Shown here piece after piece: positions 8,446 to 17,163 of a stretch of 64,000 bases of DNA. The position numbers and the translations under genes were made by a program. The DNA lies in NCBI GenBank assembly GCA_002070375.1, contig MWDD01000001.1, forward strand, positions 108,023-172,022, in the 5' to 3' direction. The DNA comes from a bacterium ADurb.Bin157. Its GTDB lineage: Bacteria > Muiribacteriota > Ozemobacteria > Ozemobacterales > Ozemobacteraceae. Each line of letters begins with the position of its first letter. Positions within the stretch are counted from its first letter, which is position 1. The notes under the pieces are model-generated. The model ran no database searches, was not told where the DNA came from, and was given only the letters and a program-made list of their open reading frames with translations.

Positions 8446-11400
8446 AAAATTTTATCTACAAGCTTATTCTGACTTTATCTATAACTTTTTTTTTACAGCC
8501 GCTGTTTTCGCAAGGGCTGCCTGCGAGTTATGATGCAAGAGTTTTAAATATCGTTACTCCTGTTAAAAATCAATCACCATACGGCTCTTGCTGGTCTTTT
8601 TCAAATTTGGCCGCTTGTGAAACTAATTTCTTACTACAAGCATATAAGGCAAAAGAAATAAATAACTCACTTAATATTATTACACCTGATTATTCCGAGA
8701 GATATCTCAACTGGATGGCATACGCAAACCCTCTATCAGAAAACAACTCAACTAAGCCATATCTGGACATGAACACTGAATTCGCAACGAATAACCCTGC
8801 CACAGTCTATAACAAAGGAGGATTTGATGCATTTGCAGCAGCATTTTTCCACAAAGGAATCGGTCTTGTAAATGAAAGCGAAGCTCCATACTCAAACTCC
8901 TACGAAACTATTATGGAGGGAATTAGCGAAACGATACCCGCTGCCATTACAGTAACCGATTCTTATAATTGTGATTATTATTCATCAGAATTCACTCACA
9001 TACAAGGTGAACAGAAAGACAGAATTAAACAGTTATTACTTGAAACGGGTGCATTATCAGTCGGAGTCTATGCTGAAGAATCGTGGGACGACCCAAACAA
9101 TTACGAGTACAATTATAAAGAAAACGTAGGAACAAACCACGCAGTGCTTTTAGTTGGCTGGGACGATAACTATACTTTTCAGACTTTAACGGGGGACAAT
9201 GCCCCTGCCGGACCCGGAGCCTGGATAATAAAGAACTCGTGGTCAACGGCTTGGGGCGAGGACGGTTACTGCTATATTTCTTATGAAGACCAAGCAATTG
9301 AAAGCGGCGTTGCTCATGTAATAGAAGCAGACCCTCTAAAATACCCTGTCCTCAATCAACATAACTACTTATTAAAAAACAATTATTATGAATTCGACTC
9401 GCCGCAAGCAAAGGGAATGGCAGCATCTTATAACAGTAAGAAGTCGCAATTTGTAAAGGCTGTAGGCTTTCATGTTAATGAAGATGATTCAAGTTATGAG
9501 ATTAAAATACTTAAAAACTCGAAAAATCCCAATGAAGGAGAAACAGTTTTTGAGCAATCGGGAGAATTCGGAGCTGACGGACTTGCAAAGTGGAGTGGAC
9601 ACAGAACAGTCGAGCTTGATTCATATGTTCTGTTAAGCGAAGGCGAAGATTATACCGTCATCACGAAAGTAATCGACAAAGACGGTAATGTTCAGTCTTC
9701 TGTATCAGTATCCGGAACACAAGATAATCCGGATTTCGGTATTTTTAATATAGAAGAAGGTTGCTCATTTATACATTTACCTGACGAAAATATCTGGAAA
9801 GACCTTTCTGAATATAACTCTCAGGCAGTAATGAGAACCTTAAACAAAGAAACGAATTCGTCCCAAGGAAAAGACTTTACCGTTTCTTCCCTTTCAAGCA
9901 ATGATTCAAATTCTAAAATTTACTTGGGTAAGAGCAATGAACTCTACGAATCCGACCCTTTTAATCCCGACAGAAAAACCTTATCAAATATGACAGCGCA
10001 CATTACTTCTGACTCACTTTATGCAGGAACAATATACGGAGAAGGCAAAGTAACAAAGACAGGCAACGCTTTGCTTAAACTTACGGGAGCAACGGATTAT
10101 ACGGGCGGCACCGATGTTAACGACGGAAAACTTTGGGTAGAAAACGGCACACTGTATGGCAATGTTTCTGTCGCAGCGCCTGCCGTATTACAAGGGAACC
10201 TAAATATTGAGGGTAAGCTCTCAAACTCAGGAAATGTTATTCCCGGCAACAGTATCGGAAAAATAACAATAAACGGTGATTTTGTTCAGGCAAGTACAGG
10301 CAAATTAGAACTTGAAATTGATAGCGATAAAACAGGAGACAGAATCGACGTAACCGGAAAAGCAGATATTTCGGGAACAGTCAGTATTACGCCGACCGGC
10401 GGTTATATGCCATCGGGAACAGCGATTATAAAAATTTCCGATTTCATACAGGCAGCTGCGGGAACCACCTTTGCGCCGACCTTGACATTAGTAGGAAACC
10501 TGCCTTCCGGGGCGGTAAGCAAAAACTTCACTTTATCTGTAGGCAGCCAAATTAGCAATACCGAATTTACATTTATCGTAGCCAGAGTTGCGGGCGCATA
10601 CAAAGGTATGGGCACAACAGAAGAAGGTATAAAACTTGGTGAGGCTCTTGATAAAGCAACGATAAACGTTATAGATGATGCAAAACCTATAATTGCTGCA
10701 TTAGATTCGATTATTGCACCCTTAAGCATTGACAGCCTTGCAAAACAAGTAAGCGGCAGCCCCTTCGGCAGCCTGTTGTTAGCATCAAGAGACAGAAACA
10801 ATATGCTCACGAACATTATCACAAATAAAATGTTATTTGATGAAAGAACAACGAAAACCGAGTTTGGCGATTTCGCCACACCGTTTAAGTTTAAAATCAA
10901 AAGAGACACGACAAATAGCAACGACGGCTTTAGAAGTGACACAGACGGCATATTCATAGGAACCGAAGTTAGAAACGGAACTTGGAACACCGGTTTTCAT
11001 ATGGGATTTTTCAAAGATGAAACGACAATAAGCTCATGGGCGCCGATGACCGGTAAAACTGAAGGTAAATTCGCCGGGTTTCATGGAATCAAAGATACAA
11101 ACGAAAGGGGAATGTTTGTATTCGCACAAACGAGGTTTGGACTTGATAGTACGGATACGGAGCGCTTTGCATCTATAATGGGCATAAACAGAAACAACAA
11201 AGCTTCTTGGACAGAGAAAAACTCTATGGGAGAAATAGGAATAGGCTGGAGGAATCAAAACGGAAAAACCTCTCTGATGCCGATTATGGGATTAAACTAC
11301 TCGATGAACAGACGCCCGAGTGTTAAAGAACATTGTCCAAGCGGTGACGGATTGGCACTAAGTGTCGGCGAAGGCATATATGAGGCAGTAATAAGCAAAG

Positions 11401-11702
11401 TCGGGTTAGCAATTTCCCGGGAACAATATATTAAAAACAGTGACACAAAAATTAAGACAGATTTATCTGCAATTTGGAACCATGATTTTAAAGACAGAAC
11501 AGCAACGACCGGGTATGAGGTATTAAGCGCTTCTGTGACAGACTCGTGGAAACGTTCACAAAGAGACACCTTAGAAGCCTCTCTTTCATTTATTGCAGAC
11601 ACCGCAAAAGGCTTTTCTGTTAAAACATCTTTTCAAAGCAGATTTTTTGATAAGGGTTTGAATAACAGAAATACATCAGTTGAATTTGAATGGAAATATT
11701 AA
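8442..11702 (+). CDS. Autotransporter with N-terminal papain-like (C1A) cysteine peptidase domain
   Basis: A 1086-residue type V secreted protein. A signal peptide (residues 1-24) is followed at once by a papain-family domain, QSPYGSCWSF (Gln44, Cys50), NHAVLLVGWDD (His233) and KNSWSTAWGEDGYC (Asn265), giving a complete catalytic set. No inhibitory propeptide precedes the catalytic Cys. A beta-rich domain follows (about 310-470). Next is a passenger-associated-transport-type repeat (about 535-575; ALLKLTGATDYTGGTDVNDG), a linker, and a C-terminal barrel (about 805-1086) of alternating strands ending in the aromatic residues FEWKY. The ATG at 8442 overlaps the Lgt paralogue stop and follows AGAAGGTG; an upstream in-frame ATG at 8379 lies inside that gene and would disrupt the signal peptide. 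Inference: a surface or released protease. Confidence 0.9.
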   Translation: MKNFIYKLILTLSITFFLQPLFSQGLPASYDARVLNIVTPVKNQSPYGSCWSFSNLAACETNFLLQAYKAKEINNSLNIITPDYSERYLNWMAYANPLSENNSTKPYLDMNTEFATNNPATVYNKGGFDAFAAAFFHKGIGLVNESEAPYSNSYETIMEGISETIPAAITVTDSYNCDYYSSEFTHIQGEQKDRIKQLLLETGALSVGVYAEESWDDPNNYEYNYKENVGTNHAVLLVGWDDNYTFQTLTGDNAPAGPGAWIIKNSWSTAWGEDGYCYISYEDQAIESGVAHVIEADPLKYPVLNQHNYLLKNNYYEFDSPQAKGMAASYNSKKSQFVKAVGFHVNEDDSSYEIKILKNSKNPNEGETVFEQSGEFGADGLAKWSGHRTVELDSYVLLSEGEDYTVITKVIDKDGNVQSSVSVSGTQDNPDFGIFNIEEGCSFIHLPDENIWKDLSEYNSQAVMRTLNKETNSSQGKDFTVSSLSSNDSNSKIYLGKSNELYESDPFNPDRKTLSNMTAHITSDSLYAGTIYGEGKVTKTGNALLKLTGATDYTGGTDVNDGKLWVENGTLYGNVSVAAPAVLQGNLNIEGKLSNSGNVIPGNSIGKITINGDFVQASTGKLELEIDSDKTGDRIDVTGKADISGTVSITPTGGYMPSGTAIIKISDFIQAAAGTTFAPTLTLVGNLPSGAVSKNFTLSVGSQISNTEFTFIVARVAGAYKGMGTTEEGIKLGEALDKATINVIDDAKPIIAALDSIIAPLSIDSLAKQVSGSPFGSLLLASRDRNNMLTNIITNKMLFDERTTKTEFGDFATPFKFKIKRDTTNSNDGFRSDTDGIFIGTEVRNGTWNTGFHMGFFKDETTISSWAPMTGKTEGKFAGFHGIKDTNERGMFVFAQTRFGLDSTDTERFASIMGINRNNKASWTEKNSMGEIGIGWRNQNGKTSLMPIMGLNYSMNRRPSVKEHCPSGDGLALSVGEGIYEAVISKVGLAISREQYIKNSDTKIKTDLSAIWNHDFKDRTATTGYEVLSASVTDSWKRSQRDTLEASLSFIADTAKGFSVKTSFQSRFFDKGLNNRNTSVEFEWKY

Positions 11703-11713
11703 TGGAGCGAAAT

Positions 11714-12631
11714 ATGGATAAAAGCGAAACCTTTATGATAGATGAGGAATTTGTCGGAATGCGCATTGATCAAGTTGTTTGCGATCAATATGAAGACATC
11801 TCGAGAAGCACTGTTCAAGACATGCTTAAACAGGGTGAAATTAAAGTTAACGGTAAAATTGTAAAGCCGGGATTAAAACTTAAGGGCGGTGAAACCGTTT
11901 TAATTGAGCACAGAATCGAAGAATTCGAAACCGACATTGTGCCGACAAAGTTAGATTTTCCAATAATTTTTGAAGACGAACACATAATTGTAGTTAATAA
12001 ACCTTCAGGATTAGTTGTTCACCCCGGAGCCGGAAGAGAAAAGGAAACCGTGGTTTCGGCTGTTTTGGGACACACCGTTCTTAGTCCGATAGGTGCCCCA
12101 ACGAGACCCGGCATTGTTCATCGTCTCGACAAAGAAACCAGCGGCATTATGGTGCTGGCAAAAACAAAAGAAGCCCATAAAGGCTTGTCAGAAGCCTTTT
12201 CAGAACACAAAATCGAGAAAGAGTATTTAGCCTTAATTCAGGGCCACATAGTAAATAAAAAAGGGCGAATAGAAGTAGCCGTAGAAAGAGACAAAATTCA
12301 TAGAAAGCGCATGAAAGCGACTTCTTCCGAAGAAGGAAGAATGGCTGTGAGCATCTTTGAAGTTGAAGAGTATCTTAAAGGTGCTTCGTTGGTGAGAGTT
12401 CGCATTTTAACAGGCAGAACCCATCAAATAAGGGTTCATATGGCATTTACAGGGCATCCTCTTATTGCTGATACTGTTTATGGCGGCGGAAAAACAGACA
12501 AAATTACCGAACATTTTTTACACAGCTTCAAATTAGGTTTCAATCACCCAATAACCGATGAAAAGCTGGTTTTTGAAGCAGAGATGCCTGAAGCATTTGT
12601 TAAGGCACTAAAATCTTTGAGAGTTGATTAA
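11714..12631 (+). CDS. rluD: RluD-type 23S rRNA pseudouridine synthase
   Basis: Isomerises uridine to pseudouridine in structured RNA, usually helix 69 of 23S rRNA for RluD. An N-terminal S4 domain (about residues 8-75; RIDQVVCDQYEDISRSTVQD) precedes the RluA-family catalytic domain. That domain has the catalytic Asp in GIVHRLDKETSGIMVLAKT, VNKPSGLVVHPG and GRTHQIRVHM. Two in-frame ATGs lie upstream (11690, 11702) inside or abutting the autotransporter, but the ATG at 11714 has GGAG six bases before it. The length, 305 residues, is normal. RluD rather than RluC is chosen from the motif set and the S4 domain; the exact RNA target is an inference. Confidence 0.9.
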   Translation: MDKSETFMIDEEFVGMRIDQVVCDQYEDISRSTVQDMLKQGEIKVNGKIVKPGLKLKGGETVLIEHRIEEFETDIVPTKLDFPIIFEDEHIIVVNKPSGLVVHPGAGREKETVVSAVLGHTVLSPIGAPTRPGIVHRLDKETSGIMVLAKTKEAHKGLSEAFSEHKIEKEYLALIQGHIVNKKGRIEVAVERDKIHRKRMKATSSEEGRMAVSIFEVEEYLKGASLVRVRILTGRTHQIRVHMAFTGHPLIADTVYGGGKTDKITEHFLHSFKLGFNHPITDEKLVFEAEMPEAFVKALKSLRVD

Positions 12632-12705
12632 CTGTAAAAAATAAACTATGATACTGAAATATGAATGTCGATAGCATTTATGAGACTTATAGCAGGAGTA
12701 CAAAA

Positions 12706-13059
12706 TTGAAACTGATTAATAATAGACGTGGCAATTTAGCTATGTATTCAATAGTTTTCATACTTTGCGGCGTTCTAATGGCAATGTTTATATTTTTCCC
12801 GCAATATATGAATACCCGCTCAGGAATTTACGGCATTTCGTGCAGAGATATCAGGAAGAAAATTAGTGTTGCAATTGAAGACCACGACGTAAATAACAGT
12901 GTTTCTGCAATTAAGCCCGGTGAAAAAGTTAACTTAGACTTACTAAAAGAAAAGGGCTTCTTAGATGAAATAAAGTTATGCCCTGAAAAAGGAATTTTCA
13001 TGTTCGATAACAAAGGCAGAGTAGTTTGCACAGTTCATAAAGACGGAGATGTAAAATGA
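12706..13059 (+). CDS. Pilin-like single-span protein with a CPxxG...C..H motif
   Basis: A 117-residue protein; function unknown. I prefer the TTG at 12706 because AGGAG lies seven bases before it. The in-frame ATG at 12661 has no ribosome site. A short basic RRG precedes a hydrophobic helix (residues about 9-31), as in type IV prepilin-like proteins, though the conserved Glu of pilins is missing. The C-terminal part ends CPEKGIF....VVCTVH, a Cys/Cys/His pattern that I recall from pilin-like proteins of several uncultured phyla. It recurs in the TPR protein at 48133-49287. Its stop overlaps the next ATG (ATGA), so it is coupled to the HAMP protein. It could be a minor pilin/pseudopilin or a membrane-anchored metal-site protein. 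Confidence 0.65.
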   Translation: MKLINNRRGNLAMYSIVFILCGVLMAMFIFFPQYMNTRSGIYGISCRDIRKKISVAIEDHDVNNSVSAIKPGEKVNLDLLKEKGFLDEIKLCPEKGIFMFDNKGRVVCTVHKDGDVK

Positions 13060-13691
13060 CCAAACACAGAAGAAGAACCTATTTAATAAAAACCGGACTC
13101 CAATTACGATACATGGGAATAATAATTTCCACAATGCTTATGGTTGCATTCGGCGTAGGTTGGATAACCTATGACACCTCTTGGAGCCAAATAGCGAACA
13201 CTCCCGACTTAACTCTTGACAAACTTTCTGTAATTTTCGACTCTGTGAACAACCTTTTGCTTAGATGGATAGGCATTTTTGTCTTAGTTATCGCAGCACT
13301 TTCTATATTGGTGTCTCATAAAATTGCAGGCCCCGTTTACAGATTAGAAGAAACCACAAAATTAATAGCATCGGGCGACCTCACACACCGCATTCATTTG
13401 CGACAAGGAGATGAATTGAGAGACTTGCAAGATGCTTTCAACAAAATGTCAGAATCTTTGTCAGCGATGATAAATAAAGACAGAGAAATCATCGAAAGAC
13501 TTGTTAAAACAAGTAACGAGATTAAAACAAAAATAGAAGGAAAGTCACTTACCCCCGATTCTGCGGCGCAAATAACCGAAGAGCTGAATAGCATAGTTGA
13601 AGAACTTAGAACAATTACGTGCACATTCAAAACTGAAGAAACAGAAGCAGAATTTGAAAAAGAAACCGAAGACTCAGCTTCTTTAGCCTAG
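13056..13691 (+). CDS. Two-span membrane protein with HAMP domain
   Basis: 211 residues: basic N-terminus, a membrane helix (about 18-38), a short periplasmic loop (about 39-65) and a second helix (about 66-88). It is followed by a HAMP domain (KIAGPVYRLEETTKLIASGDLTHRI ... DELRDLQDAFNKMSESLSAM) and a coiled-coil C-terminus ending in an acidic tail. No kinase, methyl-accepting or cyclase output domain follows. It resembles a truncated chemoreceptor or histidine-kinase sensor, or a stand-alone HAMP adaptor that works with a separate output protein. It is coupled to the pilin-like gene by ATGA. The nearest signalling enzyme is the convergent nucleotide cyclase (13927-15531), but a link is speculation. 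Confidence 0.75.
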   Translation: MTKHRRRTYLIKTGLQLRYMGIIISTMLMVAFGVGWITYDTSWSQIANTPDLTLDKLSVIFDSVNNLLLRWIGIFVLVIAALSILVSHKIAGPVYRLEETTKLIASGDLTHRIHLRQGDELRDLQDAFNKMSESLSAMINKDREIIERLVKTSNEIKTKIEGKSLTPDSAAQITEELNSIVEELRTITCTFKTEETEAEFEKETEDSASLA

Positions 13692-13925
13692 TATTAAATC
13701 ATTTTTCTTTTTTTTGGAAAAAGACTTTATTTCTAATTCTCTTTTGCTTGCCAAAGAGCGGTTTTCGAGTTGTTCTAAATAAACAATTTTTACCGGGCGA
13801 CGGCATCTTGTATATTTGGAGGCTGTTCCTTTGTTGTGCGCGGCAACGCGTTTTTCTACATCATTTGTTATTCCGGTATATAATGACTTGTCGACACACT
13901 CTAAAATATATACAAACCAATTCAT
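13683..13925 (-). CDS. GIY-YIG superfamily nuclease-like protein (UPF0213/YhbQ type)
   Basis: An 80-residue single-domain protein with WFVYILECVDKSLYTGITND (the YIL / YTG signature) followed by VEKRVAAHNKGTASKYTR and a conserved Glu-Leu-Glu near residues 55-65. This is the compact GIY-YIG domain of YhbQ/YazA-like proteins, proposed structure-specific nucleases. It begins one base after the cyclase stop region and overlaps the convergent HAMP gene by 9 bases at the 3' ends, so the two mRNAs are antisense there. Cellular role is not established. Confidence 0.85.
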   Translation of the reverse strand: MNWFVYILECVDKSLYTGITNDVEKRVAAHNKGTASKYTRCRRPVKIVYLEQLENRSLASKRELEIKSFSKKKKNDLILG

Positions 13926-13926
13926 G

Positions 13927-15531
13927 TTATGTCAGCTTTAACTTATAGTAAGTTATCGGGTCTTTAACATTCTTTACCGCTATTTTATCAGGGCCTTCAA
14001 AAGACCAGTTTTCAGAACAGGAAGTAACGGCGATATCTCTTACGGAACTTGTAACAAGAACAGTATTCGCGTCTGCAATTCCCTGTAATCTTGCGGTATT
14101 GTTAACTCCCGAACTAAAAGCGGTCAGATCTTCATTCGGACCCGTAAGTCCAACAACCACCTTGCAATAATTAACGGCAACAGATACTCCAAAGAGTAGA
14201 AAGTCAGGATGTTGTCTTATATCTTCATTTTCAGGAGAAGACAAGAAATCTTTAGTATAATTCACGATCAAATTTGCTGCCTGCAAAGCATGTTTTACGT
14301 TTGTTTCAGGCGAGTCTTCATAAAATGGAGGTCCAAAAAGAAAAATCAGACAATCGCCAACCAACTTGTCTAAACTCGCTCCCAGAGGAAAAATTCTTTT
14401 CACAATGCCTTTCGACCATTTATTAATAAAACTGTTGATTCTTTCAGGTTTTTTTAAAATTTGTTCACTAATCTTTGTAAAACCGCATAAATCAGCAAAT
14501 ATAATTCCGATTTCCGCTGTTCGTGGCGATAGATATTTTCTTAAATAATCAGGCTCTTTAATCAAACGCTCAATAGCAATATTTGAGAAATATTTGCGTA
14601 AGACATTTTGCTCTCTGTTTAAATCAATCAATCGTTGCCTTAACTCCTCAAGAAGCACCTGAAAGACCTCTCTGGAAAAAACAGAAAGAGATGATACCGA
14701 ATCAGGCATAACTGCAACCATTCCAATTAATTCCGAATCCGAATAACCGCTTCTCAAATAGGAAACTACCGGTTCAGAATCACCGTTAAGCAGCAATTTT
14801 ACATCTTCATAGGAAGCTGATAAATAATTATCATGAGCGCGAACAAACCGGTCAAACTTATAAAAAGGCTTTTCGGTGGAATCAAACAGCCTAATACCGT
14901 CTTCATAATATATATAATGAATCGTCTCTCTGTTTGTCAGCTCTTTATCGGTAAAAACAATAAAAATCTTCTTATGGGGGGCGTAGGGTCTTATTAAGGC
15001 TATAGCATCATCGATAGCAAGCAACAATGAGGTGTTTTTTAAAGCCAACTGAATATCTATAAAAAGTCGGTGCTTAACACTGCTTAAATGGATGCTAAAA
15101 AAATAGTTATCAAGAATTTCGCTGACACAATTTAGAATTTCAAACCCAAATTCTGTTTCAGGAACGTTCTCATCATTATATGCCAGAGCGATATAACCTA
15201 TTGTATTTCCCGCCATATCTACAGGCTGAAAAAATAAAGATAACCTACCCATTATAAACTTTTTACTTTTGTGTAAGTCTTTCGTATATTCTAACATTGT
15301 AGATGAATCGACCGAACATCTCCCAAATGAGTAAACCTCTGTTTTAAGACTTTCGTCCATAGTCTGAACAAAAAGCCCCGATATTTCAAGAGATTCTGTT
15401 AAGAACTTATAAATGACTTCCAGAGCATATTCCAAACTGCGAGAAGAATACTGCAACTCTTCAATGGTGTCATCCAAAGAGCTTTGTAGAAATTTCAACT
15501 TTAGTAACTGTTCTTTTGTTAATTTTGACAT
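13927..15531 (-). CDS. Class III adenylate/guanylate cyclase with GAF-like sensor region
   Basis: 534 residues. The C-terminal ~190 residues form a class III nucleotidyl cyclase domain making cyclic AMP or GMP. The first metal Asp is in FADLCGFT, the second in DKLVGDCLIFLFG, and the transition-state Asn/Arg pair in GVNNTARLQG. These key residues are intact, so activity is likely. The N-terminal ~320 residues contain a helical start and GAF-like segments (SGLFVQTMDES, SSLSVFSREVFQVLLEELR) but no membrane span, suggesting a cytosolic ligand-gated enzyme. It follows the M50B-like gene by 14 bases and runs into the GIY-YIG gene. Substrate (ATP or GTP) cannot be read with confidence. Confidence 0.88.
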   Translation of the reverse strand: MSKLTKEQLLKLKFLQSSLDDTIEELQYSSRSLEYALEVIYKFLTESLEISGLFVQTMDESLKTEVYSFGRCSVDSSTMLEYTKDLHKSKKFIMGRLSLFFQPVDMAGNTIGYIALAYNDENVPETEFGFEILNCVSEILDNYFFSIHLSSVKHRLFIDIQLALKNTSLLLAIDDAIALIRPYAPHKKIFIVFTDKELTNRETIHYIYYEDGIRLFDSTEKPFYKFDRFVRAHDNYLSASYEDVKLLLNGDSEPVVSYLRSGYSDSELIGMVAVMPDSVSSLSVFSREVFQVLLEELRQRLIDLNREQNVLRKYFSNIAIERLIKEPDYLRKYLSPRTAEIGIIFADLCGFTKISEQILKKPERINSFINKWSKGIVKRIFPLGASLDKLVGDCLIFLFGPPFYEDSPETNVKHALQAANLIVNYTKDFLSSPENEDIRQHPDFLLFGVSVAVNYCKVVVGLTGPNEDLTAFSSGVNNTARLQGIADANTVLVTSSVRDIAVTSCSENWSFEGPDKIAVKNVKDPITYYKLKLT

Positions 15532-15545
15532 TATTTGTATTCAAG

Positions 15546-16232
15546 TCACCGTTTTAATGAATAAGATACGGCTTTATAGGTTATTATTACAGCCATTACC
15601 AACCATACCGAACCTATAAGCCAACCGGGCAATAAAAACATTTCGCCCAGTCTTGCGGCATCTGATGCACCGACAGTTCTGTCTATCAAGTCTCCCTTTA
15701 TATCAATTATTGCGTAAAAGCAAGAAGATAGAGCTATAAAATTTAGAATTACATCACAAAGATAAGTAGTTGCATATTTGGGGATTAAATAGGTAATAAG
15801 AGCTAAAACAGAACAAATTACTATTCCCTCAAAGTTTCTCACCCAAAGAACAATAGAAATGATAAAGATAATAGAAAGCAAGTTCATCAATACCTTTTCT
15901 TGCTTATATCTAACATTAAGAATTAAAATTGCGCATCCCCATAAAAGGCTTCCAAGATAACCCGCCGATAATACTATCCAACGAATACCGCCGGCCGTGT
16001 AACACAAACCGCCTTGATTAAAGCTCAACTCTATTCTTGCAATTTCGCCGCCGGTTAAAACTGCTGAAATGCCATGTGAAAGCTCATGAAAAAAAACTGT
16101 CAGATATTTAATAGGCAATAATAAGGGGGATTCCCAGAAATATATCGCAATTGCTAAAAGAACAAATGACCAAAACAGTCCAACAGAATTCGGCTCTTGT
16201 TTTTTCACATCTTTTTCAACTGTATTATACAT
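15546..16232 (-). CDS. M50B-like membrane metallopeptidase family protein
   Basis: A 228-residue polytopic membrane protein of the peptidase M50B-like type. The zinc signature FFHELSHGISAVLTGG sits at the second membrane segment (about residue 47), and a Gly-rich second segment (GGLCYTAGGIRWIVLSAGYLG) matches the family's substrate-side region. At least five hydrophobic helices are seen. HELSH has the HExxH pattern, so catalysis is possible, but members of this family are largely uncharacterised. It is the first gene of a minus-strand operon with the cyclase and the GIY-YIG gene. Its promoter must lie in the 115-base gap to 16348. Confidence 0.8.
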   Translation of the reverse strand: MYNTVEKDVKKQEPNSVGLFWSFVLLAIAIYFWESPLLLPIKYLTVFFHELSHGISAVLTGGEIARIELSFNQGGLCYTAGGIRWIVLSAGYLGSLLWGCAILILNVRYKQEKVLMNLLSIIFIISIVLWVRNFEGIVICSVLALITYLIPKYATTYLCDVILNFIALSSCFYAIIDIKGDLIDRTVGASDAARLGEMFLLPGWLIGSVWLVMAVIITYKAVSYSLKR

Positions 16233-16347
16233 AAGTTTTACCCCAATACTTAACCAACTGCTTTAATCTAATTCAAAACACTATCTATTTCAACAATATT
16301 TTTTTATGATTAAAATAGGAAACACTTTTGCCGATTAAGACAACATA

Positions 16348-17163
16348 ATGTCATATAAAAGATTTTACAGTATTAGCTCATTTATATGTTTGCTTCTCAT
16401 AGCTCTTATATTAAACGGAGCGGCGGTGAGAAGAACTGTTCAGCGCACCACGAATGACACCTTGCCAATAGGCAGTCCAAACTATGAAGCAATGTTTAGC
16501 GACGGTAAATTGCGTATAGCTATTTTTTGGGGATACGATCACCCGCGCGATACAATTATAGGCTCTCTGCCAATATTCACAACCTTAAACGGGAAAAAAC
16601 TTTTTTATAAAGGTCTTCCTGTTACAATCGAAGTCGGTATGATTACACAGATAGACAAAAACCCAAAAAACATTTTTAAAATGGCCTTAGAAGACCCAAC
16701 CGTTGATATTGTCATTTACTCCGGACACGCCAGATACGGCGGTGGAATGGCATTTTCGTCATTAAATGATATTTTCAAATGCGGAAACGGAGATTTTATA
16801 GAAGACAGACACAAAAAGCCCTATAAAATCATCAAAGCAACATCAGAAGATCTTGACTCAACAATATTTCCCAATAATTACAAAATTGTATTCTTGAATT
16901 GCTGTGATTCAGACGGGCATTTTAGAGAAAGCTGGAAAAGAAGATTCTTTGAATGCGGATCCCCTATTGAATTGTTAACAGTTGAATATCCTGTGTTCAA
17001 TTTCTACGATCATAAAAGAGTTTTAAATCTTTTACAAAACATGTTAACTTTTGCAGACTGGAAAACTATAAAATCACACTATGACTCAGAAATTTACAAA
17101 AGAAGAAACAGACTAATAGTGGATTCGGCATATAAAAGCTCGGGCAAAAGAGTTAAGAAATAG
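16348..17163 (+). CDS. Membrane-anchored protein with caspase-like His/Cys pattern (putative clan CD peptidase)
   Basis: A 271-residue protein, not assignable to a named family by eye. An N-terminal hydrophobic helix (about residues 8-28) is followed by an exported or periplasmic domain. Two strand-loop motifs resemble the catalytic dyad of caspase/gingipain/CHAT-type peptidases: DIVIYSGHARYGGG (His127) and KIVFLNCCDSDGHF (Cys185/Cys186), about 59 residues apart, each after a hydrophobic beta strand. This order and spacing is what the clan CD fold requires. The evidence is motif-level only; a non-enzymatic Rossmann-like protein is the alternative. It has no partner on the same strand, and its 3' end overlaps the convergent mnmG paralogue by 11 bases. 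Confidence 0.6.
   Translation: MSYKRFYSISSFICLLLIALILNGAAVRRTVQRTTNDTLPIGSPNYEAMFSDGKLRIAIFWGYDHPRDTIIGSLPIFTTLNGKKLFYKGLPVTIEVGMITQIDKNPKNIFKMALEDPTVDIVIYSGHARYGGGMAFSSLNDIFKCGNGDFIEDRHKKPYKIIKATSEDLDSTIFPNNYKIVFLNCCDSDGHFRESWKRRFFECGSPIELLTVEYPVFNFYDHKRVLNLLQNMLTFADWKTIKSHYDSEIYKRRNRLIVDSAYKSSGKRVKK

Noticed and set aside
10403..10990. 195-codon minus-strand open frame inside the autotransporter
   Set aside because: Lies entirely within the strongly supported autotransporter gene, hydrophobic by reverse-frame chance, without a ribosome site.
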